A DNA stretch of 64,000 bases from Corynebacterium variabile (GCF_006539825.1 NZ_BJNT01000017.1:1-64000), one strand, 5' to 3'. Positions 1 to 7,699 are shown, counted from the first letter of the stretch. Notes: generated by a model not told the origin, from the sequence alone. A program made the numbers and translations.

Positions 1-200
1 TCACTGTGGTGCACCAGCTCTTCACGAACGACGGGATGATCACTTCGCTTGCGCTCCCACAGCGCCAGGCGCAACGGGATCCGCACCAGTTCCACGCCCT
101 TAGATGTTTGCGCGTGCCAGGCGACGATCCGCTGGGAAAACACATCGACGATGAACGCGACCTACACCCACCCGGCGTTGGTCATCACGTAGGTGAAGTC
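1..200 (-). pseudogene. IS3-family transposase OrfB fragment, interrupted
   Basis: Read on the minus strand, this stretch encodes the middle of an IS3-family DDE transposase (rve integrase core). It reads DFTYVMTNAGWV, an in-frame TAG at 162-164 where a tyrosine is expected, then VAFIVDVFSQRIVAWHAQTS. It continues to the window edge just before the second catalytic Asp (VHHS). The first catalytic Asp is the D of DFTYV. The fragment stops exactly at the left end of the IS element that starts at 201. The N-terminal third of OrfB is absent, so it is a remnant and not a working gene. Its OrfA partner fragment lies beyond the inserted element at 1644-1754. The rest of the gene, if present, lies outside the window. 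Confidence 0.75.
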
Positions 201-255
201 TGAACCGTCCCGGGGATGATGGAGGGTGGGAAGCCACAGAAAGGAACCTCCCACC

Positions 256-573
256 ATGCCAGCACCACGCAAGTACCCCGACGAACTCCGACAGCGAGCC
301 ATCCTCATGGTCCTCGACGCGAAGACCGACCCCGACACCGCTCGCGGCGCGATCCGCAGAGTCGCCGACCAACTCGGCATCTCCCGGGAAACTCTGCGCG
401 GCTGGGTCCGCCGCACCGAGATCGACAACGGCCAGCGTCCCGGGACCACCACCGACGACACCGACCGGATCCACGCCCTGGAAAAGGAAAACCGGGAGCT
501 GCGCCGCGCTAACGAGATCCTCAAATCCGCCTCGGCTTTTTTCGCCGCGGAGCTCGACCGCCCCTTGCGCTGA
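256..573 (+). CDS. IS3-family transposase OrfA (HTH protein)
   Basis: This 105-aa protein is the DNA-binding OrfA of the IS3 element. It begins MPAPRKYPDELRQRAI, carries a helix-turn-helix around residues 30-50 (ADQLGISRETLRGWVR), and ends with a leucine-zipper-like helix (ALEKENRELRRANEILKSAS) typical of OrfA. I chose the ATG at 256 because AAGGAAC lies upstream and the upstream in-frame start at 226 falls inside the terminal repeat. OrfA binds the IS ends and supplies the N-terminus of the OrfAB fusion transposase by -1 frameshifting near its 3' end. It appears intact. Confidence 0.9.
   Translation: MPAPRKYPDELRQRAILMVLDAKTDPDTARGAIRRVADQLGISRETLRGWVRRTEIDNGQRPGTTTDDTDRIHALEKENRELRRANEILKSASAFFAAELDRPLR
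537..543 (+). other. Candidate -1 ribosomal frameshift site (T6C)
   Basis: A run of six T followed by C lies where the orfA frame must pass to the orfB frame. The -1 frame is open from here through 1568. Slipping back one base at this run would yield the OrfAB fusion, as known for IS3 elements. The site is inferred from position and frame, not demonstrated. Confidence 0.55.
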
Positions 574-647
574 TCTGCAAATACATCAACTCGCACAAGG
601 AAGACTATCGGGTCGAGCCGATCTGCCGGGCACCACGCAGCGCCGGT

Positions 648-1568
648 GTGAAGATCGCCCCGTCCACCTTCTACGCACACACCACCAGACCACCATCAGC
701 CTGCACCCTGCGTGACGAGAAACTCACCGAGGAGATCATCACCGTGCACCAAGCGAACTACGACGCCTACGGCGCCAGGAAGATGCACGTCGTGATCAAC
801 CGCGACGACCCGCACCAACGGGGCCATGTGGCCCGTTGCACCATCGAACGACTCATGCGCGCGGCCGGCCTGCACGGCATCGTGAGGGCCAAAGCACCGA
901 ACACGACCCGCTCCGCTCCGAGGGAAAAGTGCCCCGCGGACCTGGTCAACCGGCACTTCGCCAGCTACTGGCCCAACCGCCTGTGGGTCGCAGACATCAC
1001 CTACGTCCGCACATTCTCCGGATGGGTGTACGTCGCCTTCGTCACCGACGTGTTCTCCCAGATGATCGTCGGCTGGCAGTGCTCGCGTTCCCTGTACACC
1101 GGACTGGCCAAAGACGCCCTGACCATGGGCATCTACCAACGACGGCGGGAAGGCTGGAACAACCTGTCCGGCCTGGTGCACCACTCCGACCGGGGTGTGC
1201 AGTACCGGGCGTTCCGCTACGGCGAAGCCCTGGATGACGAGCAGGCCGTCGCATCGGTCGGGTCGAAGGGAGACCCCTACGACAACGCCCTGGCAGAGGC
1301 GGTGAACTCGTTGTACAAGGCCGAGCTGATCCGCAATCGGGGTCCATGGACCGGCATCGACGACGTCGAGGCCGCCACGTCCGAATGGGTGCACTGGTTC
1401 AACACCACCCGGCCGCACTCGTCGATCGAGTACAAATCACCGGCCGAGTTCGAGGAAGCTTATCCCCACGGTCGTGCCCCTGATACCCCGGTCGTGGACG
1501 GGGCGGACTCCCCGGTACCGCACACCGGCCCCCGGGCCAGGACTCGGACAGTGCCCCGCGCCGCCTGA
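648..1568 (+). CDS. IS3-family transposase OrfB (DDE integrase core)
   Basis: OrfB is the catalytic half of the IS3 transposase, which cuts and joins the IS ends as an OrfAB fusion. Counting from the GTG at 648, the catalytic triad is visible: D116 in WVADITYV, D181 in VHHSDRGVQY and E217 in DNALAEAVN, with the D-35-E spacing of the rve family. The reading frame is open upstream to the T-run at 537-543, so the physiological product is probably the frameshift fusion with OrfA. No stop or frameshift interrupts it, so this copy could be active. The C-terminus has the usual NTTRPHSSIEYKSPAEFE signature. Confidence 0.9.
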   Translation: MKIAPSTFYAHTTRPPSACTLRDEKLTEEIITVHQANYDAYGARKMHVVINRDDPHQRGHVARCTIERLMRAAGLHGIVRAKAPNTTRSAPREKCPADLVNRHFASYWPNRLWVADITYVRTFSGWVYVAFVTDVFSQMIVGWQCSRSLYTGLAKDALTMGIYQRRREGWNNLSGLVHHSDRGVQYRAFRYGEALDDEQAVASVGSKGDPYDNALAEAVNSLYKAELIRNRGPWTGIDDVEAATSEWVHWFNTTRPHSSIEYKSPAEFEEAYPHGRAPDTPVVDGADSPVPHTGPRARTRTVPRAA

Positions 1569-1643
1569 CCCCCACCGTCCATACGATCCACCACTATCCG
1601 TAAACCGTCCTTTCGCACCCTCTACAAACCCCGGGGCTTGACA

Positions 1644-1754
1644 CTCGTCGCCGAGTGCCCGGCACACCGCGGTCATCGACGGGTAGTCGCTGCGCTGCTG
1701 CTGCACCAGCCGATGGCCCGGGCCTTGAAGTCCGGGCCAAAAGTGCTTGTTCAT
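1644..1754 (-). pseudogene. IS3-family OrfA N-terminal fragment (outer element)
   Basis: On the minus strand an ATG at 1754, preceded by AGGAAGGA, opens a frame starting MNKHFWPG and ending QRSDYPSMTAVCRALGDE at the right end of the inserted IS. The stretch between reads GPDFKARAIG only in a neighbouring frame. An IS3 OrfA therefore appears to have suffered two compensating indels. Only about 37 residues of the usual 100 or so remain before the junction at 1643/1644. Together with 1-200 it represents the two ends of an older element that faces the other way. The outer boundary of that element upstream of 1754 is not clear. Confidence 0.6.
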
Positions 1755-1944
1755 GCGGTTGATCCTTCCTCATTGGAAGGCGGCAAGATACCCGTGACGG
1801 TTCTCTGCCAGCCCGGTGCCAGCCCACACCGCATCCCCTGGAGGTAACCCCTGGTCACCGACCCGTACTCACCAGGAAACGCTGCGGTATCTCGGGGCAG
1901 GATTCCATGGTGGTCCAAGAGTGGGTTCGTAGATTGATCGTCAT

Positions 1945-1965
1945 CGGGCACAGCGAACGTGCCCG
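1945..1965. promoter_or_regulatory. Palindrome upstream of the 47-aa gene (possible operator)
   Basis: CGGGCAC and GTGCCCG form perfect 7-bp arms around a 7-nt spacer. The palindrome lies about 70 nt before the small gene at 2037. The rest of 1755-2036 shows only IS debris and no other ORF I can support. A regulatory role is a guess. Confidence 0.3.
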
Positions 1966-2036
1966 GTGAGATCGACTCAGATCCCCCTACCGCTTGACGG
2001 TCGCCGGACAGCGACCACCACCGAAAGGACTTCACC

Positions 2037-2180
2037 ATGGATATCAACAGCTTCCTCGAGCCGTTCCACCAGTTCGGTTCCCACGCCCAGGAGCTCCCGG
2101 AGCAGGCCCGCCAGTTCGTCGAGCAGCACGCCCCGGCCCCGAAGGCCCCGGTCAGCGGCAGCAGCATCCTCGGCTCCTAG
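2037..2180 (+). CDS. Small 47-aa protein of unknown function
   Basis: A short ORF encodes 47 residues beginning MDINSFLEPFHQFGSHAQEL and ending KAPVSGSSILGS. GAAAGGA lies 8 nt before the ATG, and the gene is followed by an unusually strong terminator at 2235-2280. Those two signals are the reasons to believe it is expressed. The N-terminal 33 residues look helical and amphipathic, and the tail is Pro/Ser/Gly-rich. It has no signal peptide or TM segment. Corynebacterial PorA/PorH porins are also 45-57 residues without signal peptides and sometimes start MD. I cannot show homology and keep that only as a possibility. Confidence 0.6.
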   Translation: MDINSFLEPFHQFGSHAQELPEQARQFVEQHAPAPKAPVSGSSILGS

Positions 2181-2234
2181 GCAGAGAGTCAGGCACGGGT
2201 ACCGGGACAGGCGCCCCCGGGAACACCTGCAGAA

Positions 2235-2280
2235 CGCACAACGACCCCCGCACCAGTCATGGTGCGGGGGTCGTTGTGCG
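2235..2280 (+). terminator. Strong hairpin, 20-bp perfect stem
   Basis: CGCACAACGACCCCCGCACC at 2235-2254 pairs perfectly with 2261-2280 across a 6-nt loop. There is no long T-tract. It sits between the 47-aa gene (plus) and the end of the minus-strand membrane gene at 2299, so it probably works in both directions. Confidence 0.8.
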
Positions 2281-2298
2281 GGCGTGTCCGGAACGGAC

Positions 2299-2865
2299 TC
2301 AGGTCTCCGTCGAGGTCACGGCATCCGGGTTGTTCTCCTTGTACTCGGCGTCCCCCGCGCTGATCAGGACGCCGCCCAGCACGGTGATGATCGCCACCGC
2401 AGTACCGACCTTCTTCCAGTTTCGGGGCATCGGTTCAGGCCGGGGTCGGGGAGCCAGCGCCTGCGCGATCGCGGCGTCCTCGCTGGTGAGCAGGGCGGAC
2501 AGCTCCCTGGTCTCCGACCGGTCCTTCTCCCATGCCGCGAGGGCTTTCCTGTCCCGGCTGCGGCAGTACAGCGGCCAGCCGAACCCGAGGGTGATGGCCA
2601 GACCGAGCAGCACCCCGCCCAGAGCGTAGACCACCGAATAGCGGACATCGAAGGCACCGAAGACCGTCATGTACGCGCCGAAAGCGGCACAGAGCCACAG
2701 CACGACCGTGCCGCCCTTCCCCTGCTTCTTCTCCTGGGCAGGTGCCGCCAGCATCGCGGGGGACGCCGCTCTCGGCGCCATGTTCGGCATCGACGCCGGA
2801 GCAGCGGACGGTGGCGTCGGCTGCGTCACCCGGAACGGGTTCTCGGGTCGTTGCTGGTCGTTCAT
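2299..2865 (-). CDS. Small membrane protein of unknown function
   Basis: A 188-aa protein with a Pro/Ala-rich N-terminal tail (residues 1-45) and three predicted TM segments: VVLWLCAAFGAYMTVFGAF, VVYALGGVLLGLAITLGFG and VGTAVAIITVLGGVLISAG. The first two are close together. A charged cytoplasmic-looking stretch (RDRKALAAWEKDRSETRELSA) lies between the second and third. I chose the ATG at 2865 because GGAGAG lies just upstream; an ATG eight codons earlier is possible. The layout resembles many small actinobacterial membrane proteins with Pro-rich tails. I do not recognise a family. It stands alone downstream of the MatC gene on the same strand, about 170 nt away. Confidence 0.65.
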   Translation of the reverse strand: MNDQQRPENPFRVTQPTPPSAAPASMPNMAPRAASPAMLAAPAQEKKQGKGGTVVLWLCAAFGAYMTVFGAFDVRYSVVYALGGVLLGLAITLGFGWPLYCRSRDRKALAAWEKDRSETRELSALLTSEDAAIAQALAPRPRPEPMPRNWKKVGTAVAIITVLGGVLISAGDAEYKENNPDAVTSTET

Positions 2866-3034
2866 GGTCTCTCCGTCTCTCCGGGACACCTGCTACGCGT
2901 GGTGTCGCGCCGGTCCTCATGTCCGTTGCTGACACTATCGCTGCGACGGACGCGGACGTCTCGAACGGGGGTGGCGGGGGGTTCGATTACGGGCGAGGTG
3001 TCGCCTGATTGACACGCTTGAATGCCGACGACCA

Positions 3035-4363
3035 CTAGAACGGCAGCAGCACCATCAGCCACGCCGCCAGCGGCCCGACCGCCACGACCACACCGGAGTA
3101 GACCAGCATCTGCCGGAAGAACTTGTCGCGGTGCTCGGCGTCCACGTTGGCCAGCACCATCGCACCGTTCGTGGAGAACGGCGAGACGTCCACCACTGTC
3201 GCTGCGACGGCGATCGCTGCGGCGGCACCGGCGACCGGGAGGTCTCCGTTGACCAGGAACGGGGCGGCCATGGTGATCGCGATACCGATCGTGGCGATGG
3301 AGGATGCCAGCGCCGAGACCACACCGGACAGGTAGCAGAGCAGTAGCAGGCCGATCATCGGCGCGCCCATCGAGGACATCTTGTCCGAGATCCAGTCGAC
3401 CGTCCCGGCGGCCTGCAGTACCTCGATGTAGGTCACCATGCCGCCGACCAGCACAATCGTCGCCCAGGACACATTGTCCAGCGCCTTGCGCGACTCGACC
3501 GGCTTCATGATCGCCAGCACGCCGCCGATCGTCAGCGACACCACGCCGATGTCGAGCGCGAAGATCCCGGCCCCGATGACGAGGGCGGCCAGCCCGACGA
3601 TCGTCGCCCACTGGTACGGCGTCACCGCACGGGTCGTGGCGGTGGCGACTGTGGTGGATCCGGATCCCGTCTCGGTCGTTTCGGCGTCCGCTGTGTCCTC
3701 CATCTCAGCCCGGATCTCGGCCATCTCGGCGCGGGCCTGCGCGCCGATGAGGCGGCGTCCTCCCAGGAAGACGAAGACGATGGCACCCATGAGGACGTTG
3801 AACACCAGGGCCATGAGGAACAGTGTCCATGTGTGGCTGCCGAGGTCGTTGTTCTTGAGGAAGTCATTGACGTAGATGCCGTAGACACTCAGCGGGCTGA
3901 GCAGGCCGGCCATACCGCCGTGGACGACCATCATGCCCATCATCAGCTGGTTGATGCGGTAGCGGCGGGCGAACGGGACAGCCAGCGGGGAGATGACGCC
4001 GATCGCGAAGATCGCGCCGATGGACATGAAGAAGCCGGTCAGCGCGAAGAAGATCCACGGCATCACCGCCCGGTTGCCGCGCACCGCGCGCATCGCCCAG
4101 CGCAGGATGATGTCGATGGTGCCGTTCAGTTGGGCGAAGCCGAAGAGGTAGGTCAGACCCATCAGCGCGATCATGAGGTCGACGGGGAAACCACCGAAAA
4201 CCTGGTCGAAGACATCGCCGGAGTCTTCGGCGGCATCGGCGAATTCGGGGACGGCCAGGGCGACGAGGAAGGCGCCGATGAGGCCGAGGATGCCGAGGTT
4301 GATGTTGCGCAGGGTTCCGAGCAGGAAGATCAGGACGAGGACGCTGATCGTCAGGGCATGCAT
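3035..4363 (-). CDS. MatC-type dicarboxylate/malonate carrier permease
   Basis: A 442-aa integral membrane protein with roughly a dozen hydrophobic segments. Its first 150 residues (ALTISVLVLIFLLGTLRNIN, then a FPVDLMIALMGLTYLFGFAQ segment) match the MatC N-terminal family of malonate/dicarboxylate carriers within the ion-transporter superfamily. A charged cytoplasmic loop rich in Glu/Thr (around 210-250) separates two halves, as usual for such carriers. The substrate is inferred to be a small carboxylate and is not readable from sequence. I chose the ATG at 4363 because GGGAG precedes it and the upstream extension is Pro/Ser-rich and shadow-like. No co-transcribed enzyme is visible. Confidence 0.75.
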   Translation of the reverse strand: MHALTISVLVLIFLLGTLRNINLGILGLIGAFLVALAVPEFADAAEDSGDVFDQVFGGFPVDLMIALMGLTYLFGFAQLNGTIDIILRWAMRAVRGNRAVMPWIFFALTGFFMSIGAIFAIGVISPLAVPFARRYRINQLMMGMMVVHGGMAGLLSPLSVYGIYVNDFLKNNDLGSHTWTLFLMALVFNVLMGAIVFVFLGGRRLIGAQARAEMAEIRAEMEDTADAETTETGSGSTTVATATTRAVTPYQWATIVGLAALVIGAGIFALDIGVVSLTIGGVLAIMKPVESRKALDNVSWATIVLVGGMVTYIEVLQAAGTVDWISDKMSSMGAPMIGLLLLCYLSGVVSALASSIATIGIAITMAAPFLVNGDLPVAGAAAAIAVAATVVDVSPFSTNGAMVLANVDAEHRDKFFRQMLVYSGVVVAVGPLAAWLMVLLPF

Positions 4364-4560
4364 GGTGCAGTTACTCCCGGGTGAGCGTGGGGAGGCCGAG
4401 CTGCGGGGTCGCCGCGTTGAGGAGCCGGGTGTCGCCGGCGGCGCCGGGTCCTGGTGGGGACCGCGGGTCTTCATGGCAGGGTGGTGCGCTTCATGAGGAC
4501 GCCGTCGGGTCGACTGTGAGAAATCGTAGTGGTGCCCTGCAGGACGCTCTGACGCGGGTC

Positions 4561-4574
4561 CTGTATCGGTACAG
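4561..4574. promoter_or_regulatory. CTGTA-N4-TACAG palindrome, candidate operator
   Basis: Perfect 5-bp arms around TCGG lie in the MatC upstream region. This is the size and form of a GntR-family half-site pair. No regulator gene lies next to it, so the assignment is tentative. Confidence 0.3.
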
Positions 4575-4627
4575 AAACCATGGGCGCTCGGGAGTTGGCC
4601 GGGCCTTCAGCTGTTCCGCCGCAACCC

Positions 4628-4698
4628 ATGTCCGCGTCTTGGGATCGCAGGATGGTTTTCCGAGAGTTTTCCATCCTGCGATCCCAAGATGCCGACAT
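4628..4698. repeat. Long inverted repeat (28-bp arms, 15-nt loop)
   Basis: Arms 4628-4655 and 4671-4698 pair with two mismatches, and the inner 19 bp (4637-4655 with 4671-4689) are perfect. No T-tract follows on either strand. It could be a cruciform/REP-like element or an RNA hairpin. It sits between divergent genes, so a terminator is not the expected role. Confidence 0.65.
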
Positions 4699-4746
4699 TG
4701 CATTGGACGGAGGAAGTGGTGGTACCCGGCAGAGCCGCTGCCCCGC

Positions 4747-4752
4747 TACCGT
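4747..4752 (+). promoter_or_regulatory. -10-like TACCGT, leaderless position
   Basis: TACCGT ends 6 nt before the ATG at 4759, so transcription would start at or next to the A of the start codon. No Shine-Dalgarno is visible. Confidence 0.45.
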
Positions 4753-4758
4753 GGACCC

Positions 4759-5217
4759 ATGTCAGTCAGACTTGAAAACGTCGGCATCGCCGTAAGCGAC
4801 CTGGACGCCACCGTCTCCTTCTTCACCGACCTCGGCCTCACCCTCCTGGGCACCGACGAGGTCAGCGGGGAGTGGGCGGACACAGCCGTCGGGCTCGACG
4901 GCAACCACGCCCGGATCGCGCTGCTCGGCACCCCGGACGGGCACGGACGCATCGAGCTGTTCGAGTACATCCACCCCGCGGCGATCCCGACCGGGCCGAC
5001 CCTCCCCCACGAGATCGGGATGCACCGCATCGCCCTACAGGTCGATGACCTGGACGCCGCTCTCGAGGTCGCGGCCGGACACGGGTGTCTGCCGCTGCGC
5101 GGGGTGGCCGACTACCAGGGCGTCTACCGGCTGACCTACCTGCGCGGGCCCGACGGGATCCTCGTCATGCTCGCCGAGGATCTGCAGCGTCAGACCCCGG
5201 CGGACCCGGAGGAGTGA
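4759..5217 (+). CDS. VOC (glyoxalase/bleomycin-resistance) superfamily protein
   Basis: A 152-aa protein with the paired beta-alpha-beta-beta-beta units of the vicinal oxygen chelate superfamily. The N-terminal unit starts RLENVGIAVSDLDATVSFF, and the second starts MHRIALQVDDLDAALEVA. Likely metal ligands are the Glu of RIELFEY, the His of MHRIALQV and the Glu of VMLAED. The usual first-position His (HxxxxV) is replaced by Val in VGIAV. The substrate is unknown; such proteins act as glyoxalases, dioxygenases, epimerases or antibiotic-binding proteins. The start fits a leaderless transcript. The stop codon abuts the stop of the convergent Ltp gene with no intervening base. Confidence 0.8.
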   Translation: MSVRLENVGIAVSDLDATVSFFTDLGLTLLGTDEVSGEWADTAVGLDGNHARIALLGTPDGHGRIELFEYIHPAAIPTGPTLPHEIGMHRIALQVDDLDAALEVAAGHGCLPLRGVADYQGVYRLTYLRGPDGILVMLAEDLQRQTPADPEE

Positions 5218-6069
5218 CTACAGGTTCGCGATGGCGTAGTCGGCTTCCTCCTGGGTGAACTGCCCACCGTACTCACTGGTCAGCTGGTCGCGGATGCCCT
5301 CGGGGGACATGTCCATCGTGTCCTGGTAGCTCCGTGCGCTTTCCAGTGCATTGTTGTTCCAGTCGGCGGTCATGGTGTCCACCGCGTACTGGGCTTCTTC
5401 GGGGAGGAACTGCCCGCCGTATTCACTGGTCAGCTGGTCGTAGATGCCGACCTTAGACATGTGCATCGTGTCCGAGTAGCTCTCCGCGCTCTTCAGGGCG
5501 TTCTCGTTCCAGTCTGCGTCGACGTTGTCCACGGCGTACTGGGCAGCCTCCGGGGAGAACTTGTCGGCGTATTCGCTGGTCAGCTGGTCGTACAGTCCGG
5601 CCTTCGACATGTGCATCGTGTCCGAGTAGCGCTTGGCGCTGCGCAGGGCCGACTGGAAGTCGGCGGGGACAGAATCGTCCGAACCGGCTGAGTCGTCGGA
5701 ACCGGCGTCCCCGGCGTCCTCAGCATCAGCAGCGTCCGCGGCCGGGGCATCGACCTGTTCCCCTGCGTCCGGCGCGGAGACGGTGTTGTTGTTGGAGGAC
5801 GCCGCCTCCGAGCTGTCCTTGTCGTCATCACTGCCGCCGGTGGCTGCGGCGATGATGCCGATGACCACGAGGACAGTCAGGATGATGAACCAGACGCGCT
5901 TGTAGAAGGGCTTCTTCTTCGGCTCCTGCGGGGCCGGTGCACCGTAGGGTGCCGGCTGGCCGAACTGACCCGGCTGGGCGAACTGCTGGGTGGGCTGCCC
6001 CGGTGCACCGTACGGTGCGCCGTAGGGGTTCGACTGGTCATGAGGTCCGGTGGGAGGTGTCGTGGTCAT
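5218..6069 (-). CDS. Membrane-anchored protein with three Ltp repeats
   Basis: A 283-aa protein built from a Gly/Pro/Gln-rich cytoplasmic tail (1-50), one TM segment (about 59-77, WFIILTVLVVIGIIAAAT), an acidic Ala/Asp/Ser linker (80-138) and three 43-residue repeats (about 141-183, 191-233, 241-283). Each repeat has the form AL.SA..YSDTMHMS..G.YDQLTSEYG..F..E.A.YA, which is the Ltp (host cell surface-exposed lipoprotein) helical repeat. Ltp proteins include a prophage superinfection-exclusion lipoprotein of Streptococcus thermophilus. In corynebacteria they are common surface proteins of unknown role. Here the anchor is a TM helix rather than a lipobox. Function in this organism is not known. 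Confidence 0.8.
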   Translation of the reverse strand: MTTTPPTGPHDQSNPYGAPYGAPGQPTQQFAQPGQFGQPAPYGAPAPQEPKKKPFYKRVWFIILTVLVVIGIIAAATGGSDDDKDSSEAASSNNNTVSAPDAGEQVDAPAADAADAEDAGDAGSDDSAGSDDSVPADFQSALRSAKRYSDTMHMSKAGLYDQLTSEYADKFSPEAAQYAVDNVDADWNENALKSAESYSDTMHMSKVGIYDQLTSEYGGQFLPEEAQYAVDTMTADWNNNALESARSYQDTMDMSPEGIRDQLTSEYGGQFTQEEADYAIANL

Positions 6070-6112
6070 GATGTTCTCTCTTGTGTGCGCGACGGCGTGC
6101 CGCGGTCAGTGA

Positions 6113-6149
6113 CCCGACCCGCCGACGATGTGGGCGTCGGCGGGCCGGG
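6113..6149. terminator. GC-rich hairpin downstream of the aldehyde dehydrogenase
   Basis: CCCGCCGACG (6118-6127) pairs with 6135-6144 across a 7-nt loop. Four more pairs form outside a mismatch, giving a stem from about 6113 to 6149. It lies between the end of the minus-strand dehydrogenase and the start of the Ltp gene. No T-run is present. Confidence 0.5.
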
Positions 6150-6242
6150 GTGCACGGTCGTTCGCCGGGCACAGAGAACATCATGGCGGACGTCCGGACG
6201 TGGAAAGCTCGCGTTCGAAAGCCACGTTCGAGCAGTGGTGGT

Positions 6243-7667
6243 CTACTTCTTCACGGAGTAGAGCCGCTTGTTGACGAACTCGTCCATGCCCAGCGGGCCC
6301 AGCTCACGGCCGTAGCCGGAGCGCTTCACGCCACCGAAGGGCATGGACTCGGTCTCCGGGGCGGACTGGTTCACGCCGGTCATGCCGGCCTCCAGGCCCT
6401 CGGCGAACTTCTCGGCGCGTCCTTCCTCGACAGCCCACACGGTGGAGCCGAGACCGTACTGGGTGTCGTTGGCCAGCTTCAGGGCCTCCTCGTCGGAGGA
6501 GACCTTGTACACGGTCACGACCGGGCCGAAGAACTCCTCGTAGGCGATGGGGGAGCCGACCGGGATGTCGGTGACCACGGCCGGGGCGACGTAGAAGCCG
6601 CCGGCGAAGTCACCGTCGACCCGGGTGCCACCGACCCGCAGGTTCGCGCCGGCGTCCACGGCACGGCCGATCTGGTCGAGCAGGTTTTCCGCGGCGCGTT
6701 CCGAGGACAGCGGACCGAAGGCCTTCTCCGCGGTGTAGTCCTCGATCTGTGCCGGATCCTTCGGTGTCAGGGCGCTGACCAGCTCAACGGCCTCGGCGAC
6801 GAACTCGTCGTAGATGTCCTCGGAGACGATGATCCGCTTGTTGGAGTTGCAGGCCTGGCCGGTGTTCTCCAGGCGGATCGCCACCGCGTTCGCCGCCGCC
6901 TCCTTCACGTCGGAGGTGGAGAGGATGACGTAGGGGTCCGAGCCGCCGAGCTCCAGGACGGCCTTCTTCAGTGCGGCACCGGCCTGGGCGGCGATCGCGG
7001 CACCGGCACGCTCGGAACCGGTCAGGGAGACACCCTGCACCCGCGGGTCCTCGATGATGGTGGAGACCTGCTCGTGGGTGGCGAAGATATTGGTGTAGAC
7101 GGCCTCCGGGTAGCCGCCCTCGCGCAGCGCCTGACGCACGATCTCCTCGACGACCAGACCGCAGCCGGGCACGGACTCGGCATGCTTGAGCAGGATCACA
7201 TTGCCGGTGACCAGGTTCGGGGCCGCGAAACGGGCGATCTGGTAGTAGGGGTAGTTCCACGGCATGATGCCCAGCAGGACGCCGACCGGGCGGCGCTCGA
7301 TGACGGTGCGTGAGTCATCGGTGTCTTCGAGCACCTGATCGGCGGCGAGCGTGGGGCCGTTGTCTGCGAAGTAGGCGAAGATGTCGCCGCAGAAGTCGGC
7401 TTCGCCGACGGACTCACCCAGTGGCTTGCCCATTTCGCGGGTGGCCAGCTCACCGAGCTCCTTGGCTCGCTCCTTGAAGATCTCGGCGACGCGGGTGACG
7501 ACCTTGGCGCGCTCCTCGATCGGGGTGGCGCGCCACACGGCGGCGGCGGACGCGGCGTCCTCCAGGACGGTGGCCAGTGCCTCATCGGTGAGGTGTTCGT
7601 AGTCCGCGGTGACCTCGCCGGTGGCGGGGACGGTGGTGCGGTAGCTGGGGGAATTTGTGTTGGTCAT
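6243..7667 (-). CDS. NAD-dependent aldehyde dehydrogenase, probably succinate-semialdehyde dehydrogenase (Sad/GabD type)
   Basis: A 474-aa aldehyde dehydrogenase. Catalytic features are N138 in MPWNYPYYQ, the cofactor lysine K161 in LLKHAESVP, general base E239 in ELGGSDP and nucleophile C273 in NTGQACNSNKR. The MPWNYPYYQIARFAAPNL stretch is characteristic of the Sad/YneI and GabD2 branch that oxidises succinate semialdehyde to succinate. It sits near putrescine oxidase, gabT and gabP. Either this step or oxidation of 4-aminobutanal to GABA would complete the pathway, and sequence alone does not separate the two. In C. glutamicum gabD lies between gabT and gabP; here it is about 5 kb away and faces the other way. 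Confidence 0.85.
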   Translation of the reverse strand: MTNTNSPSYRTTVPATGEVTADYEHLTDEALATVLEDAASAAAVWRATPIEERAKVVTRVAEIFKERAKELGELATREMGKPLGESVGEADFCGDIFAYFADNGPTLAADQVLEDTDDSRTVIERRPVGVLLGIMPWNYPYYQIARFAAPNLVTGNVILLKHAESVPGCGLVVEEIVRQALREGGYPEAVYTNIFATHEQVSTIIEDPRVQGVSLTGSERAGAAIAAQAGAALKKAVLELGGSDPYVILSTSDVKEAAANAVAIRLENTGQACNSNKRIIVSEDIYDEFVAEAVELVSALTPKDPAQIEDYTAEKAFGPLSSERAAENLLDQIGRAVDAGANLRVGGTRVDGDFAGGFYVAPAVVTDIPVGSPIAYEEFFGPVVTVYKVSSDEEALKLANDTQYGLGSTVWAVEEGRAEKFAEGLEAGMTGVNQSAPETESMPFGGVKRSGYGRELGPLGMDEFVNKRLYSVKK

Positions 7668-7699
7668 GAAGCCATCCTGCCTTCTTTTACGGATTTGTG

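Larger units (their letters stand above)
201..1643 (+). mobile_element. IS3-family insertion sequence, apparently complete (1443 bp)
   Basis: The element carries overlapping orfA and orfB of the IS3 family. It is bounded by imperfect terminal inverted repeats of about 30 bp, at 201-230 and 1614-1643, which begin TG and end CA. About 20 of 30 positions match, including the shared CCCGGGG and GAGGGTG blocks. The 3-bp flanks (GTC on the left, CTC on the right) do not form a target duplication. The sequences on the two sides are parts of one opposite-facing IS3 relative with roughly 0.5 kb missing between them. This suggests insertion followed by deletion, or recombination, rather than a clean hop. 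Exact ends are inferred from repeat alignment by eye. Confidence 0.8.
4364..4758. other. 395-bp intergenic region with palindromes
   Basis: The space between two divergently transcribed genes holds a short CTGTA/TACAG palindrome (4561-4574) and a long near-perfect inverted repeat (4628-4698). At its right edge is a TACCGT hexamer (4747-4752), placed for leaderless transcription of the VOC gene. I see no credible gene; the short ORFs crossing the inverted repeat mirror each other because of its symmetry. Confidence 0.6.

Noticed and set aside
198..1646. Target-site duplication of the IS
   Set aside because: Flanking bases (GTC versus CTC) differ; not a duplication.
1437..1754. Continuous 105-codon minus-strand ORF across the IS right end
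   Set aside because: Only its first about 37 codons are transposase-like; the rest reads through the inserted IS and is accidental.
4580..4795. Short ORFs on both strands over the 4628-4698 repeat
   Set aside because: Their near-identical peptides follow from the inverted repeat itself; no ribosome-binding site or domain.
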